This document shows, in pieces, positions 63,951-64,000 of a stretch of DNA of 64,000 bases (within the stretch, counting starts at the first letter, position 1; each line of letters starts with the position of its first letter). Both the position numbers and the translations under genes were made by a program. Origin of the DNA: Syncephalis plumigaleata (taxonomy: Eukaryota > Zoopagomycota > Zoopagomycetes > Zoopagales > Piptocephalidaceae); contig JAIXMF010000001.1 of NCBI GenBank assembly GCA_025201365.1, positions 1,364,001 to 1,428,000 on the forward strand, in the 5' to 3' direction. The notes beneath the pieces were generated by a model. That model was not told the DNA's origin, made no database searches, and was given only the letters and a program-made list of their open reading frames with translations.

Positions 63951-64000
63951 AGCGAACTATAAACACTATAATAATAATAATCATGATGACCATACCATTC

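Overview
The window looks like nuclear DNA of an early-diverging (zygomycete-grade) fungus; the lineage cannot be fixed from sequence alone. The evidence is a fused alpha-beta tryptophan synthase (the fungal TRP5 layout), dense short introns (mostly 55-110 bp; GTAAGT donor, TACTAAT-type branch site, TATAG/ATTAG acceptor), one minor-spliceosome AT-AC intron, and genes common in zygomycetes such as ABCD4, TANGO2 and a MARCH-type ligase. I see no transposon or virus-derived element.

Layout. 1-15.4 kb: a partial SAM-domain protein (-), a long pyrimidine-rich gap, a RhoGEF with PH and two FYVE-type fingers (+), an unknown Ser/Pro-rich protein (+) and TANGO2 (+). 15.4-20.6 kb: copy A of a segmental duplication holding an unknown SP/TP-rich gene (-) and, upstream of it, a short array of tiny exons (-). 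22.9-43.4 kb: a housekeeping block of RPL35 (-), a RING-CH membrane ligase (-), PDCD5 (+), PRP4 kinase (-), TATA-binding protein (+), sulfite oxidase (+), TRP5 (-) and a frame-broken ABCD4 (+). 43.5-53.7 kb: copy B of the duplication, again followed upstream by an exon array, here over 6 kb long. 54.3-64 kb: an unknown 336-aa protein (+), MON1 (-), MRD1 (+) and ADA2 (+).

The most unusual thing is the pair of arrays at 19.4-20.5 kb and 47.4-53.5 kb. Read on the minus strand, each unit of about 80 bp is a complete host-type intron (GTAAGT...CTAAT...AG), and the sequence between one intron's AG and the next intron's GT is nearly always exactly 3 nt. In the long array I count about 75 internal exons, about 63 of them single codons and 73 with lengths divisible by three. 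From a plausible ATG at 53653 the reading frame set by exon 1 stays open through the first 63 internal exons (about 130 codons in all), giving a charged, helix-like peptide; the other two frames soon meet stops. I interpret this as a gene built almost one codon per exon by tandem duplication of an intron plus a codon. The short array begins with a secretion-signal-like exon and a TATA box and shares its 3' exon with the long one through the duplication.

All exon models were made by eye from splice motifs and frame. They have not been tested against RNA.
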